Part shown: one piece after another, positions 6,254 through 14,207 of the stretch
Layout of the letters: each line of letters opens with the position of its first letter
Numbering within the stretch: position 1 is the stretch's first letter
Origin: CAXBMB01 sp963976695
GTDB taxonomy: Bacteria; Pseudomonadota; Alphaproteobacteria; Kiloniellales; DSM-21159
Direction of reading: 5' to 3'
DNA: 17,034 nt
Assembly (NCBI GenBank): GCA_963976695.1
Contig: CAXBMB010000070.1
Location: 1-17,034, forward strand
Notes under the pieces: generated by a model
Told to the model about the DNA's origin: nothing
What the model saw: only the letters and a program-made list of their open reading frames with translations
Databases searched by the model: none
Program-made: the position numbers and the translations under genes

Positions 6254-7786
6254 CTAAGCAGAAAACCGTCGCAAGGGAAAACCCAGCAGGCTTTCCAGGG
6301 TGCGGCGCGCATAAATACGGTCCAGGGTGCTCAAACCCAGGTGATACATGGCCAGCCAATAGCTCAGACTCCAGCCGAAGAACGCCAGCAGGAAGGTGAA
6401 AAGCGAGCCGACCAGACCCAGCCAAAGAATTGGGGTTAGCAGCAGGATCGGCACCGCGCCCACCAGAATCAACCGCCCCAGGCGGCTGAGCAGCAGCCCG
6501 GTGGGTAGGCCGTATTCGCGGCAAACGCGAATCAGCAGCGGCAGCGTGACGGCGGCCTGCGTCACAACCAGCACCAGGATAACCCCCGGGGTGTCGAACA
6601 GTGAAATGGCCGCTGGAATGCCAATTAGGAAGGCCAGGGTTTGCAGCAGATACAACCGATTGAGCGCCCCCAATCCTTCCCGCCGGGCGGTAAGCATGGC
6701 TTCGCCGAACAACGTCAGTATTCGCAGAATCGGCCAGACAAAGGCGAGCGCCATCCAGGGGGCGTGCGCGCTATAGTCCTGGCCGAGCCAATAGGTGATG
6801 ATCTCGGGCGCAAAGATGACCCCGCCCAGCAGCACCGGCAGGAAAAGGCCAAAGGAAAAAGACGTGCCGCGCAGCACCAGCAGCTGCAGGATGACCGCTT
6901 CACCATCGCGGTCCAATTTGGCCGAGACCGGCAGCAGCGCGGAATTGGCGTAGGTTACCGCGATCACGAAGAAGCGGGGAAGGCGCATCAGGGCTTCGTA
7001 CAACCCGGTGCCGATCGGACCGCCGGTGAGTATCGGGATGATCAACGGCGGCACCTGACTGGCCAGATGATCAAGGGACTTGCGTTGCCATGTAGCGAAG
7101 GCATAGCGCAGTTCCTCCCGCAGGCTCCAGGGATTGGGCCACTGCCAGCGAAAGCGCGGCGCGGCCAGCAGCAGCATGATCAGCGCCCGGGCGATTTGCA
7201 GCGCCAAAAAGAGGTAGCCGATGCTTTCGTAGCTCATCCCCCGCTGGGTGAACGTCACGGTAAGGGCGAGATTGAAGATCGCCAGGACAACGTCGACGCC
7301 GCGGATCAGGTCGAAGCGTTCAAAGCCCTTGAGAATGCCTTCGCCGACCATGCCGGGATACAGCAAAACATAGGAAAGCGCGGTCCATTTAATCAGTTCG
7401 ATCAGGCCGTCCTGGTGGCCCGGGCTGGCCTCGAAAAGGCTTTTGGTTATCCAGGACGAGGCAAAATAGATGGTTGCCAGGCCAATCAAGGACAGCAAAA
7501 ACCCCAGCAACAGCAGGCTGGTGGCGACCACGCCTTGGCGAGACCGGTCGCGCGGGGCGGTGGTCTTGCCCGACAGCGACGCGATGTAGCGGGTGGCGGC
7601 GTCGGGCAGCCCCATGTCGAGAATGCCCATCACCCCTTGGGGCACCAGCAGCCGCAGCAGCACCAGCAGGCCAAATTCCTCCAGCCCGTAGTAGCTGACC
7701 AGTATTGGCACCAACATCAGCCCCACCAGGCTGATGATGCCAAAGGCGCCAAAATTTATGACGGTATTTCTGATCAGGTTCTGCAT
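6254..7786 (-). CDS. Wzx-like polysaccharide flippase (MOP/MATE exporter superfamily)
   Basis: The 510-residue integral membrane protein starts MQNLIRNTVINFGAFGI, typical of O-antigen/polysaccharide exporters that flip undecaprenyl-linked oligosaccharide across the inner membrane. About 12-14 hydrophobic segments are visible: for example, residues about 10-30, 80-110, several between 150 and 220, then 270-300, 325-350, and a run to 490. An early YYGLEEFGLLVLLRLL and DMGLPDAATRYIA region fits the family. The frame extends 14 codons upstream to a TTG (7828), but the ATG at 7784-7786 is preferred because it places the first helix correctly. It probably heads the block flippase-epimerase-waaA. 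No polymerase or glycosyltransferase gene other than waaA is in view, so its cargo cannot be named. Confidence 0.88.
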   Translation of the reverse strand: MQNLIRNTVINFGAFGIISLVGLMLVPILVSYYGLEEFGLLVLLRLLVPQGVMGILDMGLPDAATRYIASLSGKTTAPRDRSRQGVVATSLLLLGFLLSLIGLATIYFASSWITKSLFEASPGHQDGLIELIKWTALSYVLLYPGMVGEGILKGFERFDLIRGVDVVLAIFNLALTVTFTQRGMSYESIGYLFLALQIARALIMLLLAAPRFRWQWPNPWSLREELRYAFATWQRKSLDHLASQVPPLIIPILTGGPIGTGLYEALMRLPRFFVIAVTYANSALLPVSAKLDRDGEAVILQLLVLRGTSFSFGLFLPVLLGGVIFAPEIITYWLGQDYSAHAPWMALAFVWPILRILTLFGEAMLTARREGLGALNRLYLLQTLAFLIGIPAAISLFDTPGVILVLVVTQAAVTLPLLIRVCREYGLPTGLLLSRLGRLILVGAVPILLLTPILWLGLVGSLFTFLLAFFGWSLSYWLAMYHLGLSTLDRIYARRTLESLLGFPLRRFSA

Positions 7787-7958
7787 GGACAAAGGTGTCT
7801 CACAGGCCGGGTCTCTTTTCCAGGACAAGGCTGGCTTTCAACGCGTTATTCGCCAGACAGCGCTTCTTTCGCCGCCGATCACGCGCGCGCTCAGGCCGGG
7901 CCCCGGCCTTGCCCTGAAAAGGCGAGAAATCCCCCATTTGTCACAGGTCGCCGCGGGT

Positions 7959-8000
7959 TTGGCCGTCTAGAGTCGGGGCTTGGCCGTCTCGAGTCGGGCC
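7959..8000. repeat. Two-copy 21-bp direct repeat in a divergent promoter region
   Basis: TTGGCCGTCTAGAGTCGGG at 7959 is followed at a period of 21 bases by TTGGCCGTCTCGAGTCGGG at 7980, with two or three differences over the unit. Spacing of two helical turns (21 bp) is what paired regulator sites on one DNA face would show. That makes it a candidate operator for the downstream OmpR-type regulator or another factor. Confidence 0.6.
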
Positions 8001-8198
8001 GGATTGCGCGGAACCGCTTTATGATTGCGCCCGTTGTTACCCTCTAGGTTGCCTGGCCCGGGCTGCCTCGTGCGCTTGCGCGCCCGCCGGAAGCTTCAGC
8101 GGTCAGGTCAAACGCCGACCAGCGGCCGGCAAGTTGGAAAAGGACTTGCAAGCAGGTTACGCTACCGCTCGACTGGCTGAATGGTTCAACAGGTTGAA

Positions 8199-8208
8199 AG
8201 AGGTGGGA
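8199..8208 (+). promoter_or_regulatory. Strong ribosome binding site that decides the GTG start of the lipoprotein
   Basis: AGAGGTGGGA stands directly before GTG at 8209-8211. The next candidate, ATG at 8254, would leave a signal peptide without positive charges, and the upstream ATG at 8134 has no such site. Confidence 0.7.
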
Positions 8209-8814
8209 GTGGCGGAAGGGCTGGGAAGCAGAGCGGCGCGGGTCGGGCGTGTGATGGCGGGGCTGCTGGTCGTCGCTTTCCTGGGCGGTTGCCAGGCGCT
8301 GCTGCCCAAACAGGCGGCGTCGATGCTGGAGGGGCCGCTCCCGAGCGTGCAAAAGCCGGCGGAGAGGCCGCATGCGCGGCCCGAGGGACCGACCCCGGCG
8401 CGGCCGGAAAATTTCGGCGACCCGGCCCTGGCCCGGCAGAAAACTGCGCGCTTGACCAGCAAAAATCCACCGCCAGCCGATGGCCTGGAAGAGGAGGTGC
8501 CCGCACAGGGCGCGCCGCCGACCCCAGTTGATCTGGTCGCGCAGGGCCCAAGGGCGTTGGTTGGACGGGATCAGGCGTGGGTTTTAAGAGAGTTGGGGGT
8601 CGCCACCCTGGAAGAGGTGCGCGCGCCGGCGCGGGTCTGGTCCTATAACGCAGCCGACTGCGTCATTTCGCTGTTCTTCTATCCCAAGGTCGCAGGCGGT
8701 TCCTTTACCGTGTTGACCTATGAAGTGGCGCCGAAATACGCCGATCTGGACGGCGAGCGAAAATGCCTGGAGCGCCTGTTGAAAGAGCGTCGCAACGTCG
8801 CCCAAACCGGTTGA
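8209..8814 (+). CDS. Predicted outer-membrane lipoprotein at the head of a two-component operon
   Basis: The 201-residue product starts at GTG with a charged n-region (three Arg in SRAARVGR), a hydrophobic stretch MAGLLVVAFLGG and a lipobox LGGC, so Cys28 would be lipidated. Residue +2 is Gln, which favours transfer to the outer membrane. Residues 34-115 form a Pro/Ala-rich disordered linker. Residues 116-190 form a compact domain: GRDQAWVLRELGVATLEEV, RVWSYNAADCVISLFFYP and FTVLTYEV, ending with a second Cys in the CLERLL helix. The helix-turn then R-x-W-x-Y strand order is reminiscent of small SmpA/BamE-like lipoprotein folds, but no family can be assigned. Cys151 and Cys186 could form a disulfide. 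The stop is 14 or 35 bases before the response regulator, so co-transcription is likely. I infer a role in sensing or envelope quality for the kinase behind it. Confidence 0.78.
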   Translation: MAEGLGSRAARVGRVMAGLLVVAFLGGCQALLPKQAASMLEGPLPSVQKPAERPHARPEGPTPARPENFGDPALARQKTARLTSKNPPPADGLEEEVPAQGAPPTPVDLVAQGPRALVGRDQAWVLRELGVATLEEVRAPARVWSYNAADCVISLFFYPKVAGGSFTVLTYEVAPKYADLDGERKCLERLLKERRNVAQTG

Positions 8815-8849
8815 GGGGGAAGGATGCCGTGGAACCGAGGGAGAAATCA

Positions 8850-9611
8850 GTGAGTGGTCACGACAGGGTCCAGTTATCGCCCCAGCCGAAAGTCCTGCTG
8901 GTGGACGACGACGAGCTGTTTCGCGAGTCCTTGGGGTTGAATCTGGAAGAAGAGGGGTTCGATATCTTGCCTTTCGAGCGGGGCGAGGACGCGTTGGCCT
9001 ATCTGCTCGGCGGCCGCGTGGCCGACGCCATCCTGCTGGATTGGCGGATGCCGGGGATGAACGGCCTGGAGGTGTTGAAAAATCTGCGCGCGGCGCAGTG
9101 CGAGGTTCCGGTGGTTTTTCTGACCGCCCTGGGCGAGCAGGTTTACGAGGAGGCGGCGCTGAAATTCGGCGCGGTGGATTTTATCGAGAAATCCCGCCGC
9201 CTGCCGATCATCCTGCAGCGCTTGCGGCTGATCACCATGGGCAACAAGGCGCTTGCCACCCAGTTGGAGGATCCGCCGCAGTCGTTGATTCTCGGCGATC
9301 TGGAATTGGATACTGGGATCAAGCGCGCCAAGTGGTGCGGCGAGGCCATCGACTTGACGCTGAGTGAATTTTTCATCGTTCACTACCTGGTCAGCAACCG
9401 GGGGCGCGACGTGACCTACCGGCAGATCTACGACCTGGTGCGCGGACGTGATTTCGTCGCCGGTGAGGGCGATGAGGGCTACCGCGCCAATGTCCGCGCC
9501 TTCATCAAGCGCATCCGCAAGAAATTCCGGTTGGCCGATTCTGGTTTTGAAGGCATCGAAAACTATCCCGGCTACGGCTACCGCTGGCAAGACCCGGAAG
9601 GTGAGCGGTAG
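8850..9611 (+). CDS. OmpR/PhoB-type response regulator with ChvI-like DNA-binding domain
   Basis: The 253-residue protein has an N-terminal receiver with acidic triad VDDDE (19-22), phospho-acceptor Asp64 in ILLDWRMPG, Thr92 in FLTALG and Lys114. Lys114 is followed by Ser-Arg instead of the usual Pro-Phe. The winged-helix domain (about 145-250) reads LTLSEFFIVHYLVSNRGRDV, TYRQIYDLV, GDEGYRANVRAFIKRIRKKF and IENYPGYGYRW. The YRANVR..IKRIR.KF and IENY.G.GYRW blocks closely resemble ChvI of Alphaproteobacteria, which governs envelope and acid stress genes. GTG at 8850 has GAGGGAG 6 bases ahead; an alternative GTG at 8829 has GGGGGAAGGA. It lies 45 bases before the histidine kinase, clearly its partner. 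The name chvI is avoided because the partner kinase is not ChvG-like. Confidence 0.92.
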   Translation: MSGHDRVQLSPQPKVLLVDDDELFRESLGLNLEEEGFDILPFERGEDALAYLLGGRVADAILLDWRMPGMNGLEVLKNLRAAQCEVPVVFLTALGEQVYEEAALKFGAVDFIEKSRRLPIILQRLRLITMGNKALATQLEDPPQSLILGDLELDTGIKRAKWCGEAIDLTLSEFFIVHYLVSNRGRDVTYRQIYDLVRGRDFVAGEGDEGYRANVRAFIKRIRKKFRLADSGFEGIENYPGYGYRWQDPEGER

Positions 9612-9656
9612 CTTGTTGTTCGCAGCCGTCGTCGGGGGGAAGGAAAGGCGCTTGAA

Positions 9657-11243
9657 ATGGCGATGATTGGCGCCACGGACTCGGGCGGCGGAAAGCGCGG
9701 CCAGGCCAAGGAACGCGGCTTTGGCCTGTGGAAGAGGCTGCGCCGGGTAACCGATTCCCTGGTTGGCAAGCTCGCCATCGTCACGCTGGTCATGGTGGTG
9801 GTGCCGACGATTATCTACTGGGAGTTGGAGGAGGCCGACGCCCTGAAGAATCGCCTGCTGCTCGAATCGGTGCGCGAACAGGGGCGGCTGATTGCCTTGA
9901 ACTTGACGCCGCTGCTCAAGCGCCAGACGCCGTCGCCCTTGCCGGACCTGCCCGGCGCCGTGGCGGCGCTGGCGACGGAAAACACCGGGGTCAAGGTGCT
10001 ATTCCGTCCGAAAAACGCGGCCGGCGGCGGGCAGTTTTTCTTCGTTGCCGCAGTGCCGCTGCTGCCGCCCGCGCGGTTGGAAGAAGAGCGTGATCGGCTG
10101 GTGGAACAGGGTGTGTTGCGCAGTCTCGATGATTCCTGCAGCGGTCAACTGCCCATCGCGCTGCGGCAACAGTCCGGCGACGGCGCCATCCAGCTGTTGA
10201 GTTCGATTACGCCGGTGACCACCTCACTGGGATGCTGGGCGGTGGTCACCGGCCACGCCAGCGGCGATTTCCTGGGCACCTCGATCGGCAAGCCCTACTG
10301 GGCCACCCTGGAGGTTCGCTTCGCCGCCTTGAGCTACTTGGCAATGGTGCTGCTGACCTTGGCGCTGTTCTATACGGTTTGGCGGAACCTGATGCGCTTT
10401 GGCCAAACCGCGCGGCGAATTCGGCAGGGAAAATTTCGCGCCAGCGATTGGCCCAAAGCCGGGTTCGTTGGGCAGAACCGGGTGCCGGAGCTGATGCCGG
10501 TGGCGGCGGAATTCGATCACATGACCCAGACGCTTCGACAGTCGGCGGACGACTTGCGGCAGGCGGCCGAAGACAATGCGCACGCCTTCAAGACCCCGAT
10601 TGCCATTCTGCGCCAGTCGATGGAGCCCCTGCGGCGGGCCTTGCCCCCCGACAACCGCCGGGGCCAGCGGGCCTTGGAGGTGGTGGAAGCGTCGATCGAA
10701 AGGCTGGACCGTTTGGTTTCCTGCGCCCGGCAACTGGACGAAGGCCTGGCGGAGTTGATCGACCCGCCCCGCGATCTGGTCAATCTTTCGCGCCTGACCT
10801 CGCGCCTGCTGGAGTCCTATCAGGAAGCCGCCCAGCAGCGCGCCTTGCGGCTGCGCCTGCAGATCGCCGAGGGCCAGTTGGTCCGCGCTGGCGAGGAACT
10901 GCTCGAAGTGGTGATCGAAAACGTCCTGGACAACGCGCTTGAGGCCTCGCCCGGGGGGGACCGGATCGAGGTGACGCTGCGGCCCGAGGGAAACTGGGTG
11001 GTCCTGACGGTGCGCGATCGTGGACCGGGGGTGGCGGAAGATCAGTTGAATTGGATCTTCGAGCGCTATGCGTCCCTGCGGCCCCATAAGACCCCGGCTC
11101 AGGTTGAGGCCAAAGCGGCGCATCTGGGCATTGGCCTTTGGATCGTACGTCGAAATCTGGAAGCGATCGAGGGCAGGGCAACCGCCAGCAATGCGCCCGA
11201 TGGCGGCCTGATTATTACGCTGCGGTTTCCCAAGGTCGACTAG
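9657..11243 (+). CDS. Membrane sensor histidine kinase with PhoQ-like H-box
   Basis: The 528-residue kinase has TM1 at about 37-57 (LAIVTLVMVVVPTIIYW), a periplasmic domain of about 165 residues, TM2 at about 222-243, a HAMP-like linker (FGQTARRIRQGKF), and the H-box with His309 in NAHAFKTPIAIL. It continues with the N-box ENVLDNALEAS (Asn422, Asn426), the G1 box DRGPGV, an F-box FERYASL and the G2 box LGIGLWIV (490-497). All parts needed for autophosphorylation are present. The H-box carries His-Ala-Phe-Lys-Thr-Pro, close to PhoQ-type kinases (HALKTP), not HELKNP as in ChvG. The periplasmic domain contains Cys161 and Cys193, which may be disulfide-bonded. The ATG at 9657 has AAGGAAAGG about 7 bases ahead. 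The signal sensed is unknown; the adjacent lipoprotein is the natural candidate accessory factor. Confidence 0.93.
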   Translation: MAMIGATDSGGGKRGQAKERGFGLWKRLRRVTDSLVGKLAIVTLVMVVVPTIIYWELEEADALKNRLLLESVREQGRLIALNLTPLLKRQTPSPLPDLPGAVAALATENTGVKVLFRPKNAAGGGQFFFVAAVPLLPPARLEEERDRLVEQGVLRSLDDSCSGQLPIALRQQSGDGAIQLLSSITPVTTSLGCWAVVTGHASGDFLGTSIGKPYWATLEVRFAALSYLAMVLLTLALFYTVWRNLMRFGQTARRIRQGKFRASDWPKAGFVGQNRVPELMPVAAEFDHMTQTLRQSADDLRQAAEDNAHAFKTPIAILRQSMEPLRRALPPDNRRGQRALEVVEASIERLDRLVSCARQLDEGLAELIDPPRDLVNLSRLTSRLLESYQEAAQQRALRLRLQIAEGQLVRAGEELLEVVIENVLDNALEASPGGDRIEVTLRPEGNWVVLTVRDRGPGVAEDQLNWIFERYASLRPHKTPAQVEAKAAHLGIGLWIVRRNLEAIEGRATASNAPDGGLIITLRFPKVD

Positions 11244-11324
11244 CGTGCGACCCCGCTTTTGGTCGATCACGCCCCAAGTCGGTCCTGCGCTGATGCTCGC
11301 GCCCGCGCCGGGGCGGCTTCGTCC
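11244..11324. other. Convergent gap between kinase and MATE genes
   Basis: Here two genes end towards each other. Only a weak GC-rich hairpin (CGCCC...GGGCG near 11308-11324) is visible, with no T-run on either strand. I cannot point to a standard intrinsic terminator. Confidence 0.35.
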
Positions 11325-12707
11325 CTAGGCAAAGAGCGCCCGGCGCAGCGCCGGATAAGCCATCAGCAGGGTCACGCCGCGCGCGCCCAAAAAGAAGGTC
11401 AGCGAAAGCCAAAGGCCGTTGTTGCCCCAGGCCGGAACCAGCAGCCATGCCACGGCCAGATAGGCCAGCAGGCTGAAGATCATCGCGTTGCGCATGGCGC
11501 CGGTGCGGGTGGCCCCGATAAAGATTCCGTCCAGTTGATAGGCCGCCACGGCGATCACCGGCAGCAGCGTCATCCAGGGTAAATAGCGCTCGGCGGTGGC
11601 CAGCGTGGCGGGTTGGTTGGTGAAGAGGGTAAGCAGCGCCGGCCCAAAAATCCAGAACAGCAGCGACAGCAGCAGCGCCGTGACCAACGCCCAGGCGCTG
11701 GAGGTCTGAACCGCGGCGCTAAGGTGCTTCGGGTTTCGCTCGCCGACCGCGCGGCCGACCAAAATCTCGGCGGCATGGGCGAAGCCGTCCAGCCCGTAGG
11801 AGATGATCGACAGCAGGTTGCCCAGAACCGCGTTGGCCGCCAGGGTGACGTCATCCATGCGCGCCGACAGCGTGGTGAAAACCGCGAAGCCGGTGGTCAG
11901 GCAAAAGGAGCGAATGATGATGTCGGCGTTGACTTTGAGGGTGGTGCGCAGCCGCTCGGCCGACAGAATGACCTCGGTTCGCCAGGGCGCAGGATGACGG
12001 GCCAGCTGCCGCGTCACGAAAAGCAGGCCCACCGCCAGGGAAAGATACTCGGCCAGCAGGGTCGCCAGCGCCACACCCTCCACCGCCATGCCCAGCCCGA
12101 GGACGAACAACAGGTTCAACGCGATGTTGGCGCCGTTGGTCAGCAGTTGCAGCAGCAAGATCGCGCGCACCTGCCCCAAGCCCAACAGCCATCCCAAAAG
12201 GCCATAGCTGGCCAGGGTCGCCGGCGCCCCCCAGATGCGAATGAAAAAATAACTTCGGGCAAGGTCGGTGACCTCTGCGCTGGCGTCGACCAGCGAAAAG
12301 GCCAGCCAGGCGATCGGGGCCTGCAGCGCCAGGATCAGCAGGCTGATGATCCCGCCCAGCAAGACGGCGCGGGCCAGAATGGCGCGCAGCTCCACCAGAT
12401 TTCCCGCGCCCTTGGCCTGGGCGGTGAAACCGGTGGTTCCCATGCGCAAAAAGCCCGCGAAGGACCAGTAGATATAGGAAAAGACCATCGCCGCCACCGC
12501 CACCGCCCCGATAAAGGCCGGGTTCGGCAGGTGGCCCATCACCGCGGTGTCGACCGCCCCCAGCAAAGGAACGGTGACATTGGACAGGATCATCGGAATG
12601 GTCAGCCGCCAGACACGCCGGTTCCAGCTTCCCTGCCCGACGGGATCATCAGTCAAGGATGTCGCGGGATGTTCCTGGCGGGGCCCGGTCTCATCGGCAG
12701 CTTGCAT
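11325..12707 (-). CDS. MATE-family efflux transporter, DinF-like
   Basis: The 460-residue protein has about 12 membrane segments and the marks of the DinF branch of MATE Na+/H+-coupled multidrug exporters: RRVWRLTIPMILSNVTVPLL and GAVDTAVMGHL at the start (first helix and the D-T-A-V-M-G-H motif), FLRMGTTGFTAQAKG, and in the second half a matching DGFAHAAEILVGRAVGERN repeat. These are the two-fold related halves expected of MATE proteins. The ATG at 12705-12707 has AAGGGG 5 bases ahead on the minus strand. The frame continues 42 codons further upstream without membrane character. Substrate is unknown. It follows the PLP dehydratase on the same strand after 165 bases, and its 3' end faces the histidine kinase with an 81-base convergent gap. 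Confidence 0.92.
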   Translation of the reverse strand: MQAADETGPRQEHPATSLTDDPVGQGSWNRRVWRLTIPMILSNVTVPLLGAVDTAVMGHLPNPAFIGAVAVAAMVFSYIYWSFAGFLRMGTTGFTAQAKGAGNLVELRAILARAVLLGGIISLLILALQAPIAWLAFSLVDASAEVTDLARSYFFIRIWGAPATLASYGLLGWLLGLGQVRAILLLQLLTNGANIALNLLFVLGLGMAVEGVALATLLAEYLSLAVGLLFVTRQLARHPAPWRTEVILSAERLRTTLKVNADIIIRSFCLTTGFAVFTTLSARMDDVTLAANAVLGNLLSIISYGLDGFAHAAEILVGRAVGERNPKHLSAAVQTSSAWALVTALLLSLLFWIFGPALLTLFTNQPATLATAERYLPWMTLLPVIAVAAYQLDGIFIGATRTGAMRNAMIFSLLAYLAVAWLLVPAWGNNGLWLSLTFFLGARGVTLLMAYPALRRALFA

Positions 12708-12872
12708 CACGGCCCCTTTCTTTCCTGTCACCCAGCTGCTGAAAGGCCTATCGGTCCGGGCGCCGAGACAGCGCCGCGCGCCGGGGCAAAGAAGATGAAT
12801 AGGCCCAAGCCGCCGGCGCGATGCAAGCGTCATTTTTGAATAGTCGGATGTCGGTGCGGCCGGTTTGGATTT

Positions 12873-13850
12873 TCAGCTTAAACTCGCCGGATCGCAGTTG
12901 GCGCCGCAGACGACAATGCCCAGGCCTTCGTTTTGCGCCGGCTTGTAGCGGCCCGAGATGACGGCGGCCAGGGCGGCGGCGCCCGAGGGCTCCACCAACA
13001 GGCGGCAGCGATCCCAAAGCCGTTGGCGGGCGGTGATGATTTCCTCGTCCTCCACCAGAATGCGCTCCAGCAGGCCGTCCGGATAGGCCTGGGCCAGATT
13101 GAAGCTGAGCTGGCCGACCTGGCGGGCCCCCAGCGCATCGGCGGCGACCCCGGCGACGGTGACGTCGCAGGGCGCGCCGGCTGTCAGGGCGGCGTTGTAG
13201 GCCTGGGAGGTTCGAGGCTCCACGGCCACCACTTTCTTGCGGCCGGACAGCCAGGCGAGACAGCCGCCGATCAAGCCGCCGCCGCCGACGGCGATGAAGA
13301 AGGTGTCAACCTCCGGGGCCTGGCTTTCAAACTCGCGGGCCAGGGTTCCCTGTCCGGCCAGCACCGTGGCCTGGTCATAGGCGTGGACCTCCAGAACCTG
13401 CTCTCCGGTCTGCGCCAGCGCGGCCTTGCGGCGCTGCATGGCGGTCAGCGCCTCGGCGTAGTCCTGGCCGCCCTGTTGAACCTGGGCGCCCAGGTCGCGC
13501 AAACGCTGGACTTTGGCCGGGGCGGAGATGGCGGGGATAAAAATCTCGGCCGGGATGCCCAGTTCCCCGGCGGCCAGGGCCACGGCGATTCCATGGTTGC
13601 CGCCGGATGCCGCGATCACCCGCGCTGGGCGGCGCGGCTGCGACAGCAGACTGTTGAAGGCGCCGCGCGCCTTGAAGGAGGCCGCCTTTTGCAGCTGCTC
13701 CAGTTTCAGCGTCACGGGAACGTCGCAGAGGTCGCCGGCGGCCAACCGCAACAGCGGGGTCTGTCTGATCCGGCCGGTCAAACGGGTTGCCGCTTCCGCC
13801 ACCTGGTCGGCCGTTACCAACAGCGCCGTGGCGCTTGCCTGTGAATCCAT
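12873..13850 (-). CDS. PLP-dependent serine/threonine dehydratase family enzyme
   Basis: The 325-residue fold-type II PLP enzyme has the Schiff-base lysine Lys60 in KAASFKARGA, the asparagine loop ASGGNHG (81-87), the phosphate-binding GGGGLIGG (189-196), VVAVEP, and a C-terminal VEPSGAAAL with VVCGANCDP. This is the layout of threonine/serine dehydratases, serine racemases and the hydroxyectoine-pathway EutB group. There is no C-terminal ACT regulatory domain, so it is the catabolic rather than the allosteric IlvA type. The reaction is probably alpha,beta-elimination of a beta-hydroxy amino acid to a keto acid and ammonia, but the exact substrate cannot be read. It is transcribed divergently from the DUF1611 gene across 395 bases, a setting compatible with a joint amino-acid catabolic role. 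Confidence 0.9.
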   Translation of the reverse strand: MDSQASATALLVTADQVAEAATRLTGRIRQTPLLRLAAGDLCDVPVTLKLEQLQKAASFKARGAFNSLLSQPRRPARVIAASGGNHGIAVALAAGELGIPAEIFIPAISAPAKVQRLRDLGAQVQQGGQDYAEALTAMQRRKAALAQTGEQVLEVHAYDQATVLAGQGTLAREFESQAPEVDTFFIAVGGGGLIGGCLAWLSGRKKVVAVEPRTSQAYNAALTAGAPCDVTVAGVAADALGARQVGQLSFNLAQAYPDGLLERILVEDEEIITARQRLWDRCRLLVEPSGAAALAAVISGRYKPAQNEGLGIVVCGANCDPASLS

Positions 13851-13906
13851 TACATTTCTCCGATCCGACTTTTGTCACCCTGTCAGAGGGTGGTCCACGG
13901 CGGATA

Positions 13907-13925
13907 AGATGCGCCAGGCGCATCT
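13907..13925. promoter_or_regulatory. Perfect 9-bp-arm palindrome, candidate operator
   Basis: AGATGCGCC-A-GGCGCATCT has perfect 9-base arms around one base. It lies 57 bases upstream of the dehydratase start and in the shared control region with the D-glutamate-type genes. The dyad is typical of a dimeric repressor or activator site. It could also be a cruciform or chance; the factor is unknown. Confidence 0.45.
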
Positions 13926-14178
13926 GTCCAAATCGATCCCACGCTCGTCTTGTTTGCCAGCCGGGCAACTAAACCCGCTCGCCCCCCGGCGAGCAAGCGC
14001 ACTTATCGGCACAAGGGTCTTTTCGCCTGGCCCCGACCGACACGGCGCGCCCGCCGGACCGGTTTGTGGTTTTTCCACCCTGGGGCGGCAAACCAATAGA
14101 ATCTTCTGCCCCGGCGCAACGTGACGCATGGCTTCAACTGAATTTGCCAACCGGCGCGCCGGGACCGTGACGACCCTC

Positions 14179-14207
14179 TTTTTGATCGCACGGCCTTGGT
14201 TTATAAC
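14179..14207 (+). promoter_or_regulatory. Weak sigma70-like promoter ahead of the DUF1611 gene
   Basis: TATAAC at 14202-14207 is a good -10 box, and TTTTTG at 14179-14184 is a poor -35 box at 17 bases spacing. The gene starts 38 bases further on, with GGTGAG about 8 bases ahead of the ATG. Confidence 0.3.

Larger units (their letters stand above)
7787..8208. other. Divergent intergenic region between flippase and lipoprotein genes
   Basis: These 422 bases should hold outward promoters for the minus-strand LPS block and the plus-strand signalling operon. I see a GC-rich palindrome AGGCCGGG-C-CCCGGCCT (7893-7909), a two-copy 21-bp repeat (7959-8000), and a weak sigma70-like pair TTGGAA (from about 8131) and GTTACG ahead of the lipoprotein. 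No gene was recognised. The open frame back to 8134 precedes the better-supported GTG start at 8209. Confidence 0.5.

Noticed and set aside
6641..8047. Plus-strand ORF (468 residues) opposite the flippase gene
   Set aside because: Its Gln-rich composition is the usual antisense shadow of a hydrophobic membrane protein gene.
12708..12833. N-terminal extension of the MATE frame
   Set aside because: It is Arg-rich, has no membrane character, and a good ribosome site directly precedes the internal ATG at 12707.
11613..12839. Plus-strand ORF (408 residues) opposite the MATE gene
   Set aside because: It has the same Gln/Gly/Arg-rich shadow composition and no motifs.
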